Positions 6,725 through 14,866 of a stretch of 64,000 nt of DNA are shown here, in pieces. The stretch comes from Hymenobacter norwichensis DSM 15439 (GTDB lineage Bacteria > Bacteroidota > Bacteroidia > Cytophagales > Hymenobacteraceae), in NCBI RefSeq assembly GCF_000420705.1, contig NZ_ATVL01000014.1, positions 24,109 to 88,108 of the forward strand, read 5' to 3'. A program made the position numbers and the translations under genes. Under the pieces are notes generated by a model. That model was given only the letters and a program-made list of their open reading frames with translations. It was not told where the DNA came from and ran no database searches. Numbering within the stretch: the first letter of the stretch is position 1; the number at the start of each line of letters is the position of its first letter.

Positions 6725-8093
6725 ATGGTATCATCCTTTACCCGTTTATTGCTACTGGCAAGCTGTTGGACCTTAGCCTTCACTGCCGTGGCTCGGTTAG
6801 GCAGTCCGCTGCCCGTCAGCGCCCCGCAGGTCGGCCGCCCCAATCTATTGCCCAAAGGCCCCGTGCGGCTCACTTCGGCAGGGCAGTTGAACTCCCCGAC
6901 TCCCCACTCTGCGGCCCGCATTACCGCGTCGGTCAGTCGGGAATGGACGGCCACTTATAATGGCCCTAACTTCCCGGTAAACGAAGCCGTGGAGGTGGCC
7001 GTGGATGGGGCGGGCAACGTGTACGTGATAGGCACGACGATTGACAATTCAAATACCACCAATTATGCCACCGTGAAGTATACCAGCAGTGGCCAGCCGG
7101 AATAGGAAGCCTACTACGATGGGTCCAGCAGCCGAAGTGAGGATACGCCCGCAGGTATTGCCCTGGACGCTACGGGCAATGTCTATGTCACCGGATCTTC
7201 TCTGCTTAACAACACGACCACCGACTACCTGACGGTTAAATACACCCAATCCAGCGACACGCCTCTTACCCTGACCACGACCGTGACGAATGCCGGATGT
7301 GGCACCGGCGGCACTATCGATTTAACGGTCAGCGGCGGCGTAGCGCCCTACCGCTACCGCTGGAGTGGCCCTAACGGCTTTAGCGCCACGAGTAAAGACC
7401 TCAGCGGCCTGTAAGCCGGTACACACGGTCTTGGTCACGGATGCCGCTCAGAACACCGCCAGCCAGCAAGTGACCGTCTCGACCAGCACCCTGGACACCA
7501 CGCCGCCCGTGGTGCGGGCCGCGGGCTTCTTGGTGGCGTTGAACAGCGACGGTACACGCACGATTGAAGCGGCCGACGTGGACTATGGCAGCACCGATGC
7601 GTGTAGTGGCATTGCTTCACTGCGTATCAAACCCAGCACCTTTACCTGCACCAACGTGGGTCCGAATCAAGTGACGCTAACGGTAACTGACAACGCCGGC
7701 AACTCGGCCAACGAAACGGTCACGGTAGTGGTGGTGGATAATACGGCGCCGGTGGTGGTAGCCGACGCCACCTGTACCAGTAATCTGGCTAGCCAGAGCG
7801 GCAACGGCCCAACAGGTGCCAGCTTCAGTAACGAGAACCTACTACAGGCGTATCCGAACCCGGTAACCGACCAAGCCACGGTCTCCTTTCGCCCGACGCA
7901 GGCCGGCACGGCGCAGGTGAAGATCTACAACCAGCTTGGGGTAATGGTAGCCACGCTCTATGATGGGCAGGTAGAAGGCAACCGCCTCTACAATGTGACG
8001 CTGAACGGCCAACCGCTGGCCAGTGGCGTGTACAACTGCCAGCTCATCACCAATGGTAAAGTTACCAACCAGCGCCTGCTCGTCAGCAAGTAA
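6725..8093 (+). pseudogene. Broken T9SS-exported SBBP/HYR-domain protein
   Basis: The reading frame starts at ATG 6725 with a signal peptide (LLLLASCWTLAFTAVA) and SBBP-like repeats (VEVAVDGAGNVYVIGTT; GIALDATGNVYVTGSS). It is broken by TAG at 7103-7105, where W is expected (QPE-W-EAYYDG), and by TAA at 7412 plus a +1 frameshift. The shifted frame continues with a HYR-like module (TPPVVRAAGFLVAL; TFTCTNVGPNQVTLTVTDNAG) and a T9SS C-terminal domain (LQAYPNPVTDQATVSF...NQRLLVSK). The last about 170 residues closely match the intact gene at 46067-48916. The three lesions make an intact product unlikely. Confidence 0.85.
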
Positions 8094-8114
8094 GCGCTTA
8101 ATCGGCCAACAGCA

Positions 8115-8150
8115 AAAGTCCCGGCACTTATCTAAGTACCGGGACTTTTT
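8115..8150 (+). terminator. Rho-independent terminator
   Basis: AAAAGTCCCGGCACTTA pairs with TAAGTACCGGGACTTTT with a single mismatch, two loop bases and a terminal T-run. It follows the T9SS pseudogene by about 20 bp. Confidence 0.85.
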
Positions 8151-8181
8151 GCTTCAATAGCCTTCTCACAGTTGAGTCGTC

Positions 8182-8243
8182 AACGTCTGATAAATTTATC
8201 AAACGTTGGTAGAAGAAAGAAGCCCGGCCAATGACCGGGCTTT
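8182..8243. terminator. AT palindrome followed by a second terminator-like hairpin
   Basis: The near palindrome AACGTcTGATAAATTTATCAaACGTT (8181-8206) is followed at 8220-8243 by AAGCCCGG/CCGGGCTT with a short loop and TTTG. The second hairpin lies between convergent genes and could stop transcription of the minus-strand lipoprotein gene at 8300-8818. Confidence 0.55.
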
Positions 8244-8299
8244 GTTGTGTTGCGCGTTACCCGTGCACACAAGTTCTGAGCTAGTTGGTTGGGGCATTG

Positions 8300-8818
8300 C
8301 TACTGCGGCCGAATGGGGGCATCTTGGTAGCTAATCCGAAAGGATCCCTCGCTCAGCTGCATCGCCTCTGCTTGTTGGCTATAGCGCCCATTGCGGATAA
8401 GAGTCGCGTCGAACCGCCCCTCAATTACTTTTTGTACCGTATCCAAGCGCGTGATCTGCAGCGTTGAGGCCGTGGGAACCGTGACATTACTGTACTGATT
8501 CGTCTCGCTATCTTCACCCACCAGTTGCCGCCACGCTAGACTGATCGGACTCGCCGCGACGGGTGTTCGTAGGTTCGGCACTACAAAGCCCAGGTACAAC
8601 GTCTGAGTTTGGCCGGCCTCAGCGGCTTTACTGCTCAACACGGAAAAGGAAGCCAAGGACTTGTCGTAGATAGCCGTGCCTTTTTCCTCCCAGACCGTTC
8701 CATCCTGGGTTACGTGGAAGAACGAGGCAGCTTGCGGTTCTGCCTTCTCTTTGGTGCAAGCGGTGGCACTAGCTAGGACGAGGCTGCCGAGGAAGGAGTA
8801 ATAAAAAATGCGACGCAT
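8300..8818 (-). CDS. Putative lipoprotein, hypothetical
   Basis: Starting at the ATG 8816-8818 gives 172 residues that begin MRRIFYYSFLGSLVLASATAC, a signal peptide with a lipobox (Ala-Thr-Ala-Cys21). The frame continues 20 codons upstream, but that part is not signal-like. The mature protein begins TKEKAEPQAASFFHVTQDGTVWEEKGTAIYDK and looks like a beta-rich domain of the kind often called a 'hypothetical protein with extracellular beta-sandwich' in Bacteroidota. No catalytic motif is visible. It is monocistronic as far as can be seen. Confidence 0.7.
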   Translation of the reverse strand: MRRIFYYSFLGSLVLASATACTKEKAEPQAASFFHVTQDGTVWEEKGTAIYDKSLASFSVLSSKAAEAGQTQTLYLGFVVPNLRTPVAASPISLAWRQLVGEDSETNQYSNVTVPTASTLQITRLDTVQKVIEGRFDATLIRNGRYSQQAEAMQLSEGSFRISYQDAPIRPQ

Positions 8819-9048
8819 AAACAGAAAACGAAAAGGTTCTTCCGCAGGAGACTGGTCCGACCCCGAAGGTTGCACCATTGCTCTGCAGAAAGGCCGTTAG
8901 TGGAAAAGAGGGAACATATTTACAAGTTGGAGCGCAACACCTCCAACCTCATGCTCGACACCCTACGTAAAGAGTTTACTGCAATGCAGACTGTTGTTAA
9001 GATTCAGTTAGTATAGCAGATAGCCTAAAGCCCCTCTCACTCCAAACC

Positions 9049-9243
9049 ATGTTCCCGCCCTTACTCTGGATTGGCTACTTTCTTGGTATCTGCTTCGTGG
9101 CCACCATTTGGTTTCGCAGTATGGACACCGACCTAAAGCGTATCCTCGTGGTGCTGGCAGCGCTGCTGGCACTGGTGCTTATGACCTACAAGATCAGCAC
9201 GAAATACTACTCCAAAAGCCCAGCGTTGCGGGAGGCGCGCTAG
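9049..9243 (+). CDS. Small two-helix membrane protein
   Basis: A 64-residue protein with two transmembrane helices: PPLLWIGYFLGICFVATIWF (residues 3-22) and RILVVLAALLALVLMTY (31-47). They are joined by a charged turn, RSMDTDLK, and the tail is basic (KISTKYYSKSPALREAR). The positive-inside rule puts the turn and the tail on different sides or implies a hairpin. The family is not recognised. About 230 bp upstream separate it from the divergent lipoprotein gene. Confidence 0.55.
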   Translation: MFPPLLWIGYFLGICFVATIWFRSMDTDLKRILVVLAALLALVLMTYKISTKYYSKSPALREAR

Positions 9244-9316
9244 GCCGCTGCCAGAGGTCGTTTTCCATAAACGGACGAGAACATACTTTTACTCCGCCGC
9301 CATCCAGCAAAAATTA

Positions 9317-9370
9317 GTACCACCCAAGAAAAGGTGTCCTTTCCAACGGACACCCTTTCTTGGGTGGTAC
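9317..9370. terminator. Very long hairpin, likely bidirectional terminator
   Basis: The arm 9317-9339 (GTACCACCCAAGAAAAGGTGTCC) pairs with 9348-9370 with one mismatch around the 8-base loop TTTCCAAC. It lies about 75 bp after the small membrane-protein gene and before the convergent LGFP gene. Such long stems with the T-rich strand near the loop are unusual for simple terminators. Confidence 0.7.
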
Positions 9371-9388
9371 AGCATCTCTAAATGTGGG

Positions 9389-9428
9389 CACTACTTACGA
9401 TTGATAATCTTATCAACCGTAAGTAGTG
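9389..9428. repeat. 40-bp near-perfect palindrome
   Basis: CACTACTTACGATTGATAA (9389-9407) pairs with TTATCAACCGTAAGTAGTG (9410-9428) with one mismatch and a two-base centre. With the neighbouring hairpin it makes a tandem of cruciform-capable sequences between convergent genes. Confidence 0.75.
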
Positions 9429-9476
9429 TCCACTGGTAAAACCACCACGGGGAAGCGAGTTGCGTAGTGCGCTAAC

Positions 9477-10478
9477 TTACTTGACTACGGCACCACCGGC
9501 GGCCGTCCAGGCAATTCGTCCCCGCTCAAAACGGCTCACTCGGCCGCCGGGCTGGGTTTCCTCATCGGAGGCCGGGTAGCCTAAAGTGGAACGTTCCCAC
9601 CCTAGTGAGGCCCATTTATCCCGGATGGCCCCGTGTATTTCATGCGCCCCCAGTTGCGGCGTCCAATAAATCGAACCTCCTTGGAAATGGGTGTAGCGCC
9701 CTTTGCCATCGGGAGTAGTCATTTCATCGGTCAATGGATAGCCCAGGAAGGAACGTTCCCACCCTAAGGAGGCCCACTTATCCCGTATTGAGCCATGTAT
9801 TTCGTGTGCCCCTATCTGTGGCGTCCAGTAGATGGAACCGCCCTGAAAATGGTTGTAACGGCCTATGCCGTCGGGAGTAGTTAGTTCATTGGTAAGCGGT
9901 TGCCCCAGGAAGGAGGAGGCTCCACCAAGCGCGGCCCACTTACTGCCAATGTCACCACCCACGGCAAACTGCGTCGGCATGATCAGCGAAGCATAAATAC
10001 AGTTCATGTTCATCCGCACCACGGCCGGAAAGTTGGCGCGGCCCCCTGTCTCGCTCAGCTTGGAAATGAACGTGGAGAGGCTGTTGAGGATCTTGGCCGA
10101 TAACTCGGCAATGGCCGTGGCGGCGGCGCCAACGGCGGGGCCTCCGATGGCGGTACCTCCCGCGCCAGCGGCCCCGGCAATCAGTCCCGTATCTAGGCTG
10201 GTCCGGCCCTGAATGGCCATCACGACGCGCGAGGAAATAATCACGCCGTTGGCGGCGAACTCCATTTCCACCTGGGCATGATCATCAGCGGCCATGCCCC
10301 GGATATGATCCAGTTTGGTGGAGATAAATAGGCCGCCGGTAGGGGTGGGAGAAACAGTGGGTTTGTACGTGCGGTAGTTACTATCGGCACTGGTGTACTC
10401 GGCCGCGGTACCGTTTTTCTTGTCCCAGCCGGTAAGTTGCTGGCCTAACTTGGCCATGTTAAATTGAAGCGTGCTCAT
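9477..10478 (-). CDS. LGFP-repeat protein
   Basis: Starting at the ATG 10476-10478 gives 333 residues without an obvious signal peptide. The N-terminal half (about 1-170) contains a glycine/alanine-rich helical hairpin (LIAGAAGAGGTAIGG...VGAAATAIAEL), which could insert into a membrane. The C-terminal half holds three LGFP repeats (KWAALGGASSFLGQPLTNE; KWASLGWERSFLGYPLTDE; KWASLGWERSTLGYPASDE), each followed by a RY.HFQGGSIYWTP strand pair. LGFP repeats are known from cell-wall-associated actinobacterial proteins, where they are thought to bind the envelope. The last two repeats are nearly identical, suggesting recent duplication. Confidence 0.85.
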   Translation of the reverse strand: MSTLQFNMAKLGQQLTGWDKKNGTAAEYTSADSNYRTYKPTVSPTPTGGLFISTKLDHIRGMAADDHAQVEMEFAANGVIISSRVVMAIQGRTSLDTGLIAGAAGAGGTAIGGPAVGAAATAIAELSAKILNSLSTFISKLSETGGRANFPAVVRMNMNCIYASLIMPTQFAVGGDIGSKWAALGGASSFLGQPLTNELTTPDGIGRYNHFQGGSIYWTPQIGAHEIHGSIRDKWASLGWERSFLGYPLTDEMTTPDGKGRYTHFQGGSIYWTPQLGAHEIHGAIRDKWASLGWERSTLGYPASDEETQPGGRVSRFERGRIAWTAAGGAVVK

Positions 10479-10750
10479 AAAAATGGGGTTGGTTGAGGAA
10501 ATAATCAGGGAGGCCAAGATAGGCCACTCACCAACACCAGCATATCGCATAAACATGTGGTATACAGCAGATTGTGATTAATCATAGAAGGACGGTAATG
10601 CAGCGTAGTTGACCGAAGCATAGCGTGCAGTAGGGCATTGCTTTCGTGTTTTTCATATGGCCTATAAGCCTTTAAGATCCCCCTAGCAAAGAGGAAGCCC
10701 GACAAATAGCCGGACTTCGCTGGGTTGACTAAAGCTTTCTGGTGTAGCAT
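10479..10750. other. Non-coding stretch upstream of the LGFP gene
   Basis: The stretch should carry the LGFP gene promoter. A weak stem (AAGCCCGACAAAT/AGCCGGACTT, about 10696-10718) is present. A minus-strand frame of 81 codons here overlaps that stem and has no recognisable domain, so I do not call it. Confidence 0.4.
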
Positions 10751-10900
10751 CTACGGACTGCAATGCACGCGGGCAAACCCCTGTACTTGATACAACAGGT
10801 CATCGTCAAGATTATGCACGGCTTTTACTTCGTTCGTGGCAGCGGCTAGTAATTCCGCCACATAAAGCGCATGCTCTACCCCGAAGCCTGAGTAGTGCAT
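10751..10900 (-). CDS. Short hypothetical protein or C-terminal gene fragment
   Basis: From the ATG 10898-10900 the frame gives 49 residues (MHYSGFGVEHALYVAELLAA...DDDLLYQVQGFARVHCSP). The frame stays open to about 10968 without a start codon (CSFHKRVSKIERKCQQQAD upstream), so this may be the tail of a truncated gene. The composition is protein-like, with amphipathic helices. It lies in a degraded stretch near an IS3 relic. Function is unknown. Confidence 0.35.
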   Translation of the reverse strand: MHYSGFGVEHALYVAELLAAATNEVKAVHNLDDDLLYQVQGFARVHCSP

Positions 10901-11026
10901 ATCTGCTTGCTGCTGGCATTTCCGCTCGATCTTGCTAACCCGTTTGTGGAAGCTGCATAACGCAAGTCCTCAATCGAAAAACGAGCGGTTCAGTTGGTGA
11001 AACCCGGCCGTATCCTTCCTCCATTC

Positions 11027-11386
11027 CTAGGCGTCCCACGCCCGTACGTCGTCTGCCAGCATCACCTCGTCAATGCTCATGTTGGATTCAGCATCCTTAG
11101 GACCTTTCCAAAGCCAACCAATAGGAGCGGAGGGGCCTTTTCTACCCAGTTCTTCGGACGTAAAGAGGTAGGCATTGACCACCGTAGCCCGCCCGAATCG
11201 TCGAAAGCCGGCGGTGCCCTGATACTGCTTGTAGATTTCGGTTAGCGCCTGTTCCAGTCGTTGCTTGGTAGTTGCCTTCTGCTGGCTCAGGCCGGCATGC
11301 ACCAGCACCTGTGCTTCGTTGTGTACTTCTACGAATTGCACATCGAATACGGCGTACTCTGCAGCGTTGTCTTCTAGGCACTCAAG
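11027..11386 (-). pseudogene. Truncated hypothetical gene next to an IS3 relic
   Basis: The frame reads ECLEDNAAEYAVFDVQFVEV, continues through TKQRLEQALTEIYKQY and GTAGFRRFGRATVVNAYLFT, and ends DEVMLADDVRAWDA. The protein-like part begins upstream of the only ATG (11339-11341) and stops at a TAG at 11387-11389, about 70 bp before the IS3 relic starts. This looks like a 5'-truncated gene. The family is not recognised. The retained part is soluble, with mixed helix and strand. Confidence 0.45.
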
Positions 11387-11469
11387 CTAGCGAATTACCA
11401 ACCAGCAGCGCCTTACTTTCTCTGTAGGAGCACAGCAGTAGGGCTTGTTATTCGTTGGCGCTCTTAGTT

Positions 11470-11704
11470 TCCAGCCTCATAGCCGAAAGCCTCTGGTCGC
11501 GCTTGGAAACGGAGGTACTCGAACGGCGCGAACGGCCCGTTTTTGCCGACCTGACCGATGCGCAACGCAGCGTGGCCGACTATTTTGACTGCTGCAATCA
11601 CGAGCGACTGCCTGCTAGCATCGACTACCAGGCGGCGTATCACGCTCATCAACAGCTCCTGCCACTTAGCACCCTAAACTGTCCAGCATAATCGGACCAC
11701 CTCA
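11470..11704 (+). mobile_element. IS3-family relic: 3' end of orfB plus terminal repeat
   Basis: The frame IAESLWSRLETEVLERRERPVFADL, ending in VADYFDCCNHERLPASIDYQ, is the C-terminus of an IS3-type OrfB: AESxWSRLKTE holds the DDE glutamate, and YNxERxHxxxxY is replaced here by CNHERLPASIDY. It ends at 11691, and GGACCACCTCA at 11694-11704 resembles the terminal repeat of the complete IS3 at 4455-5696. The protein sequence differs from that copy, so this is a different IS3 subgroup member. The 5' part is gone. Confidence 0.8.
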
Positions 11705-11944
11705 CACCTCATGCTAAGGTGTTCAAGTCGATGCGCATTGTCTGTGAATTTTACGGACCATAAATCAGGGGCAGAAGAGAAGAAAAAAGCAACACAAGCA
11801 TCTCTTCTTGCTTATGAGTTCCAATGCATAGCAAGAGATATTACACTGTGTCCTTTCGGCTAACATAAAGGGCATTTTGGTTAAACTTTCTGCGTCAGTC
11901 GGGATCAACCTTTGTGCTGTTCAGCAATCAAAACACAGCTCTGT
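11705..11944. other. Promoter region of the oxidoreductase-AraC operon
   Basis: About 240 bp between the IS3 relic and the oxidoreductase start. It is AT-richer than the genes and should hold the operon promoter. I did not find a convincing TTG/TAnnTTTG pair or a clear palindrome. Confidence 0.35.
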
Positions 11945-12919
11945 ATGAAAGCAGTCAGAATCCATGCCTTTGGGGGCCCCGAGGTGTTGCGCCTAGAAGA
12001 CGTCGCCCGGCCGGAGCCAGCCGCCGATGAACTGCTCATCCAGGTGGTTGCCAGCGGCGTCAACCCGGTCGATTGGGTAGTGCGCGAAGGGGGCAACGAT
12101 GCCTTGCGGGCCTACCTGCGCCTGCCGATGACCTTGGGCTGGGATGCCGCCGGGGTGGTCGTGGCCATGGGCAGCGCCGTCACCGGGTTTGAGATAGGCG
12201 ATGCCGTCTACGGCGAACCCAACTTTCCTGGCGACGGCAGTTACGCCGAGTATTGCGCCGCCAAAGCCAGCCAGTTTGCCCACAAGCCCGCAAGCCTCAG
12301 CTTCTTGGAGGCGGCCGGCGTGCCGCTAGCTGGACTCACGGCCTGGACCGCCCTCTTCGAGCACGGTCGGCTGCAGCTAGGCCAGCGCGTCCTGATTCAA
12401 GGCGCGTCGGGCGGCGTAGGCAGCTTCGCCGTGCAATTTGCCAAGGCCAAGGGCGCGTATGTCATTGGCACTGCGTCGGCTGGCAATCTGGATTACCTAC
12501 GACAATTGGGGGCCGACGAAGTACTGGACTACCGGAGCCCGCAAGTAGAAGAAATGGTGCGCGATGTCGACGTGGTGCTGGAGGCCTCACCGGTACGCGA
12601 CAACGTGGCCCGCGTGAAAGCCCTGACGGCACTGAAAGCGGGCGGCATATTCGTTAGCGTCAACACCGATTTTCCCTTCGACGAGGCGGTGCAGGCAGCT
12701 TTGGCCCAGCAGCACGTCACGGGTGTGCTCTCCGCTAATCAGCCCCGCCAGGCGTGGCTTCAGGAAATTGCGCAGCTTATCGACGCAGGGCAAGTGAAAG
12801 TTTTCATCAGCCAAGTGTTTCCGTTGGCGCAGGTAGCCGACGCCCACCGCGAAAGTCAGACCTGGCATGTACGGGGCAAACTGATCTTGCAAGTACACGC
12901 TGACGACGACTTGGCATGA
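11945..12919 (+). CDS. NADP-dependent zinc-free MDR oxidoreductase (quinone oxidoreductase type)
   Basis: Starting at the ATG 11945 gives 324 residues of the medium-chain dehydrogenase/reductase superfamily. The GroES-like N-terminal domain has SGVNPVDWVVREGG and PMTLGWDAAGVVVAMGS, and the Rossmann domain has the nucleotide motif QGASGGVGSFAVQFAKAKGA (about 152-171). The zinc-binding cysteines of alcohol dehydrogenases are absent, so this fits the QOR/reticulon-4-interacting group, which reduces quinones or alkenals with NADPH. The stop overlaps the start of the AraC regulator by four bases (ATGA), so the two are translationally coupled. Confidence 0.9.
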   Translation: MKAVRIHAFGGPEVLRLEDVARPEPAADELLIQVVASGVNPVDWVVREGGNDALRAYLRLPMTLGWDAAGVVVAMGSAVTGFEIGDAVYGEPNFPGDGSYAEYCAAKASQFAHKPASLSFLEAAGVPLAGLTAWTALFEHGRLQLGQRVLIQGASGGVGSFAVQFAKAKGAYVIGTASAGNLDYLRQLGADEVLDYRSPQVEEMVRDVDVVLEASPVRDNVARVKALTALKAGGIFVSVNTDFPFDEAVQAALAQQHVTGVLSANQPRQAWLQEIAQLIDAGQVKVFISQVFPLAQVADAHRESQTWHVRGKLILQVHADDDLA

Positions 12920-13824
12920 GGCGTTTTTCCATGATCAGCGAGTTCCACGACTTTGTGCAATTGCCTCCACCTCAACATCCGCTGCTGAGCGTGGTGGACG
13001 TGAGCACCGTGCCGCACCGCTACGGACAGCAGCCGACGAGTATGGTCTTTGACTTTTACTCTATTTCCATTAAGCGCATGCGCAACGTGCATGTCCACTA
13101 CGGGCAGCAGCCGTTCGACTTCAACGAGGGGGTACTTTCATTTATGGCGCCTCACCAAGTGTTTAGCATGGCCGTAGCCGACGCGGCCGAGGAAGTGCAA
13201 AAATCCGGCTGGGTGGTCTATATTCACCCTGATTTTCTGTGGAATACGCCGCTGGCCACCACCATTCGGCAGTACGATTTTTGGGAGTATTCGCTCAAAG
13301 AGTCTCTATTCCTGTCAGCGAGGGAAGAAGCCACTATGCTGACCCTGCTCTTCGCGATGCAACAGGAATATATGTCCACCATCGACCGGTTCAGCAAGCC
13401 GATTATTGTGTCGCATCTGGACAGCCTACTCCACTACGCCGATCGGTTCTACCACCGGCAATTCCTTACCCGCGAAAAGGCTAACCATGAGGTGCTCACC
13501 CGCTTGGAAACCCTGCTGCACACGTATTTCAACAGTCCGGAGTTACCGGAAAGAGGCGTGCCCACGGTGCACTACGTGGCCGACTGCCTACACCTCTCGC
13601 CCAAGTATCTGAGTAACCTGTTGCGCGTGGTGACGGGGCAAAACACACAGCAGCATATTCATGCTCAGTTGATTGTAAAAGCCAAGGAAAAATTATCGAC
13701 TACCTCTCGAACCGTAAGCGAAATTGCCTACGAACTTGGCTTCGAGCATGTGCCCTCGTTCAGCAAGCTCTTCAAGGCCAAAACCAACTTGTCGCCGCGG
13801 GAATTTCGAGCCGCTTTTCCGTGA
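12916..13824 (+). CDS. AraC-family transcriptional regulator
   Basis: A 302-residue protein, starting at 12916 (ATGA overlap with the oxidoreductase) or possibly at the ATG 12931. The N-terminal part (HRYGQQPTSMVFDFYSISIKRM...FNEGVLSFMAPHQVFSM) is a cupin-like sensor. The last about 100 residues carry the double helix-turn-helix of AraC/XylS: VHYVADCLHLSPKYLSNLLRVVTG and VSEIAYELGFEHVPSFSKLFK, ending SPREFRAAFP. This type is often encoded next to the oxidoreductase it controls, so it is likely a local regulator. The inducer is unknown. Confidence 0.9.
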   Translation: MRRFSMISEFHDFVQLPPPQHPLLSVVDVSTVPHRYGQQPTSMVFDFYSISIKRMRNVHVHYGQQPFDFNEGVLSFMAPHQVFSMAVADAAEEVQKSGWVVYIHPDFLWNTPLATTIRQYDFWEYSLKESLFLSAREEATMLTLLFAMQQEYMSTIDRFSKPIIVSHLDSLLHYADRFYHRQFLTREKANHEVLTRLETLLHTYFNSPELPERGVPTVHYVADCLHLSPKYLSNLLRVVTGQNTQQHIHAQLIVKAKEKLSTTSRTVSEIAYELGFEHVPSFSKLFKAKTNLSPREFRAAFP

Positions 13825-13910
13825 TAAAACAAGGCCCGTAGGAAAGTGGTAATGAGATAGGTGCGACACCTTTCCGAGAGTATACCAAGTGGCTATACGC
13901 TTTCGAGAAG

Positions 13911-13944
13911 TTGGTCACTTGCTTAAATTGGTCACTTGCTTAAA
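13911..13944 (+). repeat. Exact tandem duplication of 17 bp
   Basis: TTGGTCACTTGCTTAAA occurs twice in a row (13911-13927 and 13928-13944). It is a simple two-unit duplication in a non-coding stretch and could be replication slippage or paired binding sites. Confidence 0.85.
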
Positions 13945-14061
13945 TAGGAGGCATCTCATTCGTAAGAATTGAAACACATGAGACAACCGAGTGAGGGTGG
14001 TATAGCAGAATCCAAAACCGGATTCTGTACTTGAGTGGAGAGTGAGCTTTAAAAAGCAGTA

Positions 14062-14083
14062 GTCTCACTTTTGGGAATGAGAC
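14062..14083. repeat. 22-bp palindromic repeat, second copy at 15499-15520
   Basis: GTCTCACTTTTGGGAATGAGAC here and GTCTCAAAAGTGGGAATGAGAC at 15499-15520 share both arms (GTCTCA/TGAGAC) and the GGAATGAGAC half. Each copy lies shortly downstream of a perfect hairpin. The copies stand on either side of the roadblock and STAS-like genes in the same orientation. Confidence 0.75.
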
Positions 14084-14114
14084 GTGTGCTGTCTGCCCTG
14101 TGGTCGAAAAAAGG

Positions 14115-14145
14115 AAAGAGCTGCCCCACTAGGGGACAGCTCTTT
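14115..14145 (-). terminator. Rho-independent terminator
   Basis: AAAGAGCTGCCCC/GGGGACAGCTCTTT forms a strong stem. Read on the minus strand it is followed by CCTTTTTT, so it ends transcription of the roadblock gene (14172-14552). It may also stop the convergent AraC operon. Confidence 0.85.
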
Positions 14146-14171
14146 CTATGAATACGCCTGATAAATGCTGA

Positions 14172-14552
14172 TTATTTGAGCAGTTCAGCGCTTTGGCGGC
14201 ACACGTCGCGGGCAATCGCCAGGTTGGTGTTGCGCGAGTTCACTGCCAAGTAGATGAACTTCTTGCCGTCGTCGGTCAGGTTGATGAGGTGAATCTGGTT
14301 GGTGAGGGTGATGAGGATATCATCAATCTTTTCGCCTTGCAGCTTCAGGGCCGACATGGCCTTTTGCTTCTGCTTGACCACTTCCGTGTTGTAGGCAGCC
14401 GCCGTTTCGGGGTTGAGGCCGGGGGTAGTGCTGTGCGAGGCCAGGGCCATGCCCGATTGGATGTCAACTACGGCTACGGCCATCAGGCCCGGCAGCGAAT
14501 CAATGATTTCTTGTACGGTTTGACCGGCGGGGGTGTTGGTAGAGTAAGCCAT
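14172..14552 (-). CDS. Roadblock/LC7-domain protein
   Basis: Starting at the ATG 14550-14552 gives 126 residues. The frame is open a further 100 codons upstream, but that part lacks protein character. The core GLMAVAVVDIQSGMALASHS, with later segments ILITLTNQIHLIN and KFIYLAVNSRNTNLAIARD, fits the roadblock/LC7 fold, a dimerising platform that in bacteria usually regulates small Ras-like GTPases of the MglA type. No MglA-like GTPase is in the window, so the partner must lie elsewhere or the protein acts alone. The STAS-like gene at 14867-15280 lies upstream on the same strand. Confidence 0.75.
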   Translation of the reverse strand: MAYSTNTPAGQTVQEIIDSLPGLMAVAVVDIQSGMALASHSTTPGLNPETAAAYNTEVVKQKQKAMSALKLQGEKIDDILITLTNQIHLINLTDDGKKFIYLAVNSRNTNLAIARDVCRQSAELLK

Positions 14553-14866
14553 GGTAGTAAGCGCGTAACTGAAGCGGAGTTGAAGATTGAAGTAGTTGGA
14601 GTAGTTGGAGTAAAGCGTCAAGCGAGTGATTCGTCTTGCTTGGGTGGCCTTGCTGCCCCGTTGACAATACAAGGATAGGGCAAGGCTGAGCCGGCTGCCG
14701 GACTTATTGCTGAGTTGCCGGTTTTTTGCAGTGAACGGGCATGTTTTTACAGTCAAGCAGCAAGCTCGTCCGCAACCTACTCCTTTACCTTGTCCGTTGC
14801 CTACAGAATAGTTAAGGCTTCTATCTATGTCTGATCCTACCGGCCCGAGCCGGCACAGCGCCATCG
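14553..14866. other. Upstream region of the roadblock gene
   Basis: About 310 bp between two minus-strand genes. The minus-strand frame of the roadblock gene stays open here, but the translation lacks domain features. It is likely a promoter and leader. Direct TTGGAGTAG triplets (TAGTTGGAGTAGTTGGAGTAA, 14593-14613) form a short tandem repeat. Confidence 0.45.

Larger units (their letters stand above)
13825..14171. other. Repeat-rich intergenic region
   Basis: About 350 bp between convergent genes. It contains the tandem repeat at 13911-13944, a hairpin at 14006-14027 (CAGAATCC/GGATTCTG), the palindromic repeat at 14062-14083 and the terminator at 14115-14145. No coding frame is supported. 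Confidence 0.6.

Noticed and set aside
10505..10750. 81-codon minus-strand frame upstream of the LGFP gene
   Set aside because: No domain, overlaps a hairpin, and it takes up the space needed for the LGFP promoter.
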